Shown here: positions 62,070 through 64,000 of the stretch, piece by piece | How the letters are laid out: the number at the start of each line of letters is the position of its first letter | Numbering within the stretch: the stretch's first letter is position 1 | NCBI RefSeq assembly: GCF_002414005.1 | Contig: NZ_DHYG01000008.1 | Location: 29,914 to 93,913 of the forward strand | Length of the DNA stretch: 64,000 nucleotides | Source of the DNA: Psychrobacter sp. UBA5136 | GTDB taxonomy: Bacteria > Pseudomonadota > Gammaproteobacteria > Pseudomonadales > Moraxellaceae | Direction: 5' to 3' | Translations under genes and position numbers: made by a program | The notes under the pieces: model-generated | What the model was told of the DNA's origin: nothing | Databases searched by the model: none | What the model saw: the letters and a program-made list of their open reading frames with translations, nothing else

Positions 62070-64000
62070 TTATAGCGCTTGTAAGGATTCGACCATCGTG
62101 CCAAATAAAGGCGCTGACAATGCTGGTAGCGCATCTTTTAACTTGGCAAAAACATCCTGTTTATAAAGAATGTACTGCCATAGCTCATGCTGCGAGCAAG
62201 TGTCATAGTTAACCTCACTGTTAAAACTTGGCCATAACCAACCCTCAAAATCACTGCGCTTTGGCTGATAATCCGTGTCTTTTGCTTTGGCATCATCAAC
62301 TTTATCAAGGTAAGTAAGCGCATGGACAGGTAGCACCGTCATCGGCATTTTGCCAGCCAGGTGCGCAAACCTGACCCATTTAAGCAGTTCTGCTAAAGCT
62401 TTGTCATAAGCAATGGGTGCAAGCTCAAAGGTGGTTTTACCTTTAAATTTTTTATATTCATCGCCGGCTTTATTGAAGCGCCAAATGCTCCTACCATCGC
62501 CAGCGACAACTTGCGCCTCGGTAGTACGGCGCGCAACCTGCCAATACACATGCGCCAACCAAAAACGCAGTAAATATTGGGTACGCGCGCTATTGGGTAG
62601 GATATTCAACCAAAGCTCAGGCGAGGATAACTCGTCCTCCAAGTTATGATGAGTAGCAGACACTTTGACGGGCACTATGCCTTTAATCTGCAATTTACCT
62701 TGTCGGTTTATGTCTGGGGTCATAACCGTGGTCATGGTTTCAGCACATGGGGTTAATAAAACACGGCTCGCACCGCTGTGCGCCTCTATTCCTAATGACG
62801 ATAGCTGCTCGGCAAACTCTTGGCATTGCTGTTGCAGTTTTAATTGCTGATACTGCAGTGTGGATTGCCGCGCCACGCCAGCGGGCATGACGGGGTCGTA
62901 TAATAGTTTGCTAAGAGATTTAATAGAAGCGGCATCGCTGTCTTTATTGCTGTCTTTATTTAACTCATCAAGCAGTTGTGAATTCACCTCATACGCACTT
63001 AAGCCTGATAATGACAAAGGCTCTTGGTGCGCCATCTCATCTGCAGGCAACACCACATGCACCTGCTGCTCGCGTAAAAAATGTTTGGCAGGGTGACGCA
63101 CTTGATAATACAAAGACTGCATATCGACTTGGTTGATCTCAAACCCTTCATCAATTCCTTGTACTTGCATAGGCATAGCCTCATGCGGTGACGTACTATC
63201 CAACGCAATACGCCGCGCAATAATGGCATAATCTTCTGCACTCGGTAGGTTAACCTTAAGTACTGGTAAAGTAGCATCGTCTTGAGAACTCAAGCGCTCA
63301 AAAACCTCATGCCATACGCGAGCTGGTGCATTGGTACTTTGCTGATAGGCTTTTTCTTTTTGCATCGCACGTGTCAGTAAGTCCATCAGTACTTCACCAT
63401 CATCTTCATCGGTTGCCAAATTATTTGCGTCAGATGACTCATTAAGCGCATCTGGTTGCACAAATACCTCTTCGGCAAAAGGCAATGCTGGATGACGGGT
63501 CACTAGCCACTGCTCGATAAGCTTAGGCAAATAACGCTGAACTTGCACCGCCAACGCTGATTCATCATCGCTATCATCATTCATTAACGATTGGGTTTTA
63601 CGCGCCTCAATTTTTAAAGGATTCCACTGCCATTGCACTTCACCCTGTAAAAATTGCAACAACTCACTCACCGGATTGGCTGGCAGGTGCTCATGAGCAT
63701 CGGTCAAGCGCTGTCCATTATAAAAAATCCAGCAGGCATTGCGCGCGCACAGTAGCGCATCTAAAAACGCCCCATTATCATCATCTTCGCTAAATCTATC
63801 ACCGCGGCGTGCCAGCCCAGCTTTCATCAAATCATAACGGTTGTCGCGGTCACGGTTGGGGAATTCAGCCAAATCCATATTAAGCATCACGACCAAGCCA
63901 AACGGTACGTTACGCAGCGCCCCAAACCGCCCAAAGGTTATCACGCCCGTTGGCTCGGCACTGACCTGCTGGCTTTCTAACTCATCCTCGATACTGTCCA
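62070..64000 (-). CDS. recC: exodeoxyribonuclease V gamma subunit RecC, 3' part
   Basis: Only the C-terminal 643 residues or so are in the window; the gene continues past the right edge, where the frame is open to position 64000. Recognisable parts: TFGRFGALRNVPFGLVVMLNMDLAEFP, LARRGDRFSEDDDNGAFLDALL (Helicase-like core) and NPVSELLQFLQGEV. The RecC C-terminal domain is an inactive nuclease fold that reads Chi and interacts with RecD. A GTG at 63944 could look like a start, but homology continues through it. 66 bp separate it from recB, implying one operon recC-recB-recD. Confidence 0.93.
   Translation of the reverse strand, partial: DSIEDELESQQVSAEPTGVITFGRFGALRNVPFGLVVMLNMDLAEFPNRDRDNRYDLMKAGLARRGDRFSEDDDNGAFLDALLCARNACWIFYNGQRLTDAHEHLPANPVSELLQFLQGEVQWQWNPLKIEARKTQSLMNDDSDDESALAVQVQRYLPKLIEQWLVTRHPALPFAEEVFVQPDALNESSDANNLATDEDDGEVLMDLLTRAMQKEKAYQQSTNAPARVWHEVFERLSSQDDATLPVLKVNLPSAEDYAIIARRIALDSTSPHEAMPMQVQGIDEGFEINQVDMQSLYYQVRHPAKHFLREQQVHVVLPADEMAHQEPLSLSGLSAYEVNSQLLDELNKDSNKDSDAASIKSLSKLLYDPVMPAGVARQSTLQYQQLKLQQQCQEFAEQLSSLGIEAHSGASRVLLTPCAETMTTVMTPDINRQGKLQIKGIVPVKVSATHHNLEDELSSPELWLNILPNSARTQYLLRFWLAHVYWQVARRTTEAQVVAGDGRSIWRFNKAGDEYKKFKGKTTFELAPIAYDKALAELLKWVRFAHLAGKMPMTVLPVHALTYLDKVDDAKAKDTDYQPKRSDFEGWLWPSFNSEVNYDTCSQHELWQYILYKQDVFAKLKDALPALSAPLFGTMVESLQAL

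Noticed and set aside
62070..63944. A complete 624-residue protein starting at the GTG at 63944
   Set aside because: RecC similarity and the open frame continue through this codon to the window edge; the gene is cut by the window, not started there.

Overview
The window looks like chromosomal DNA of a gammaproteobacterium of the family Moraxellaceae, most likely Psychrobacter. This rests on moderate GC, the recC-recB-recD order, a prpB-prpC-acnD-prpF-prpD set, cory-CC-star and ArsA genes beside cstA, and many Asn/Lys/Ser-rich low-complexity insertions in otherwise conserved proteins. The genus is an inference from gene content and protein style. I see no tRNA, rRNA, CRISPR array or insertion sequence.

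Layout. 0-6.5 kb: a small lipoprotein, then a sulfate uptake locus with two tandem Sbp-type binding lipoproteins, CysT, CysW and a short CysA. 6.5-9 kb: an ArsR-type regulator and an iron-storage group of bfd (behind a Fur-box-like site) and two bacterioferritin subunits with complementary active sites. 9-18 kb: a DHA2 efflux pump, a YghU-type glutathione transferase, a DUF1176 protein, a DEAD-box RNA helicase with a long leader, and two membrane proteins. 18-23.5 kb: hyuB-hyuA (ATP-dependent ring-opening amidohydrolase) and an AraC regulator, with a 21-bp-spaced direct repeat upstream of hyuB. 23.5-26.2 kb: a RhuM-Fic protein, an MtfA peptidase and a lipoprotein. At 26354-26381 lies a near-perfect copy of the E. 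coli dif (XerC/XerD) site. Next to it is a two-gene module (PQQ-type sugar dehydrogenase and DUF2231 membrane protein) that reads as more GC-rich than its surroundings. 28.4-35 kb: AidB-like acyl-CoA dehydrogenase divergent from a PaaX regulator, a Thr/Asn-rich membrane protein, a LysR regulator, and an NRAMP-family transporter lacking the usual metal-binding motifs but preceded by a strong Fur box.

35.4-47 kb is the 2-methylcitrate cycle for propionyl-CoA: prpB, prpC, acnD, prpF and prpD. It is interrupted by a yefM-yoeB toxin-antitoxin pair and a decayed small gene between acnD and prpF, and by an ABC exporter and an ElaA-like acetyltransferase between prpF and prpD. 47-53.4 kb: the DUF2868/DUF3482 GTPase pair converges on an ArsA-type ATPase, a small protein ending in Cys-Cys (cory-CC-star type) and cstA. 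53.7-55 kb: an unknown protein and a hypoxanthine phosphoribosyltransferase behind a palindromic operator candidate. 55.2-64 kb: recD, recB and the 3' part of recC, which runs off the right edge.

The points most worth a second look are the dif site with its foreign-looking neighbour module, the cory-CC-star/ArsA/CstA neighbourhood, the divided bacterioferritin, the atypical NRAMP protein, the toxin-antitoxin insertion in the prp cluster, and several unassigned operator-like palindromes.
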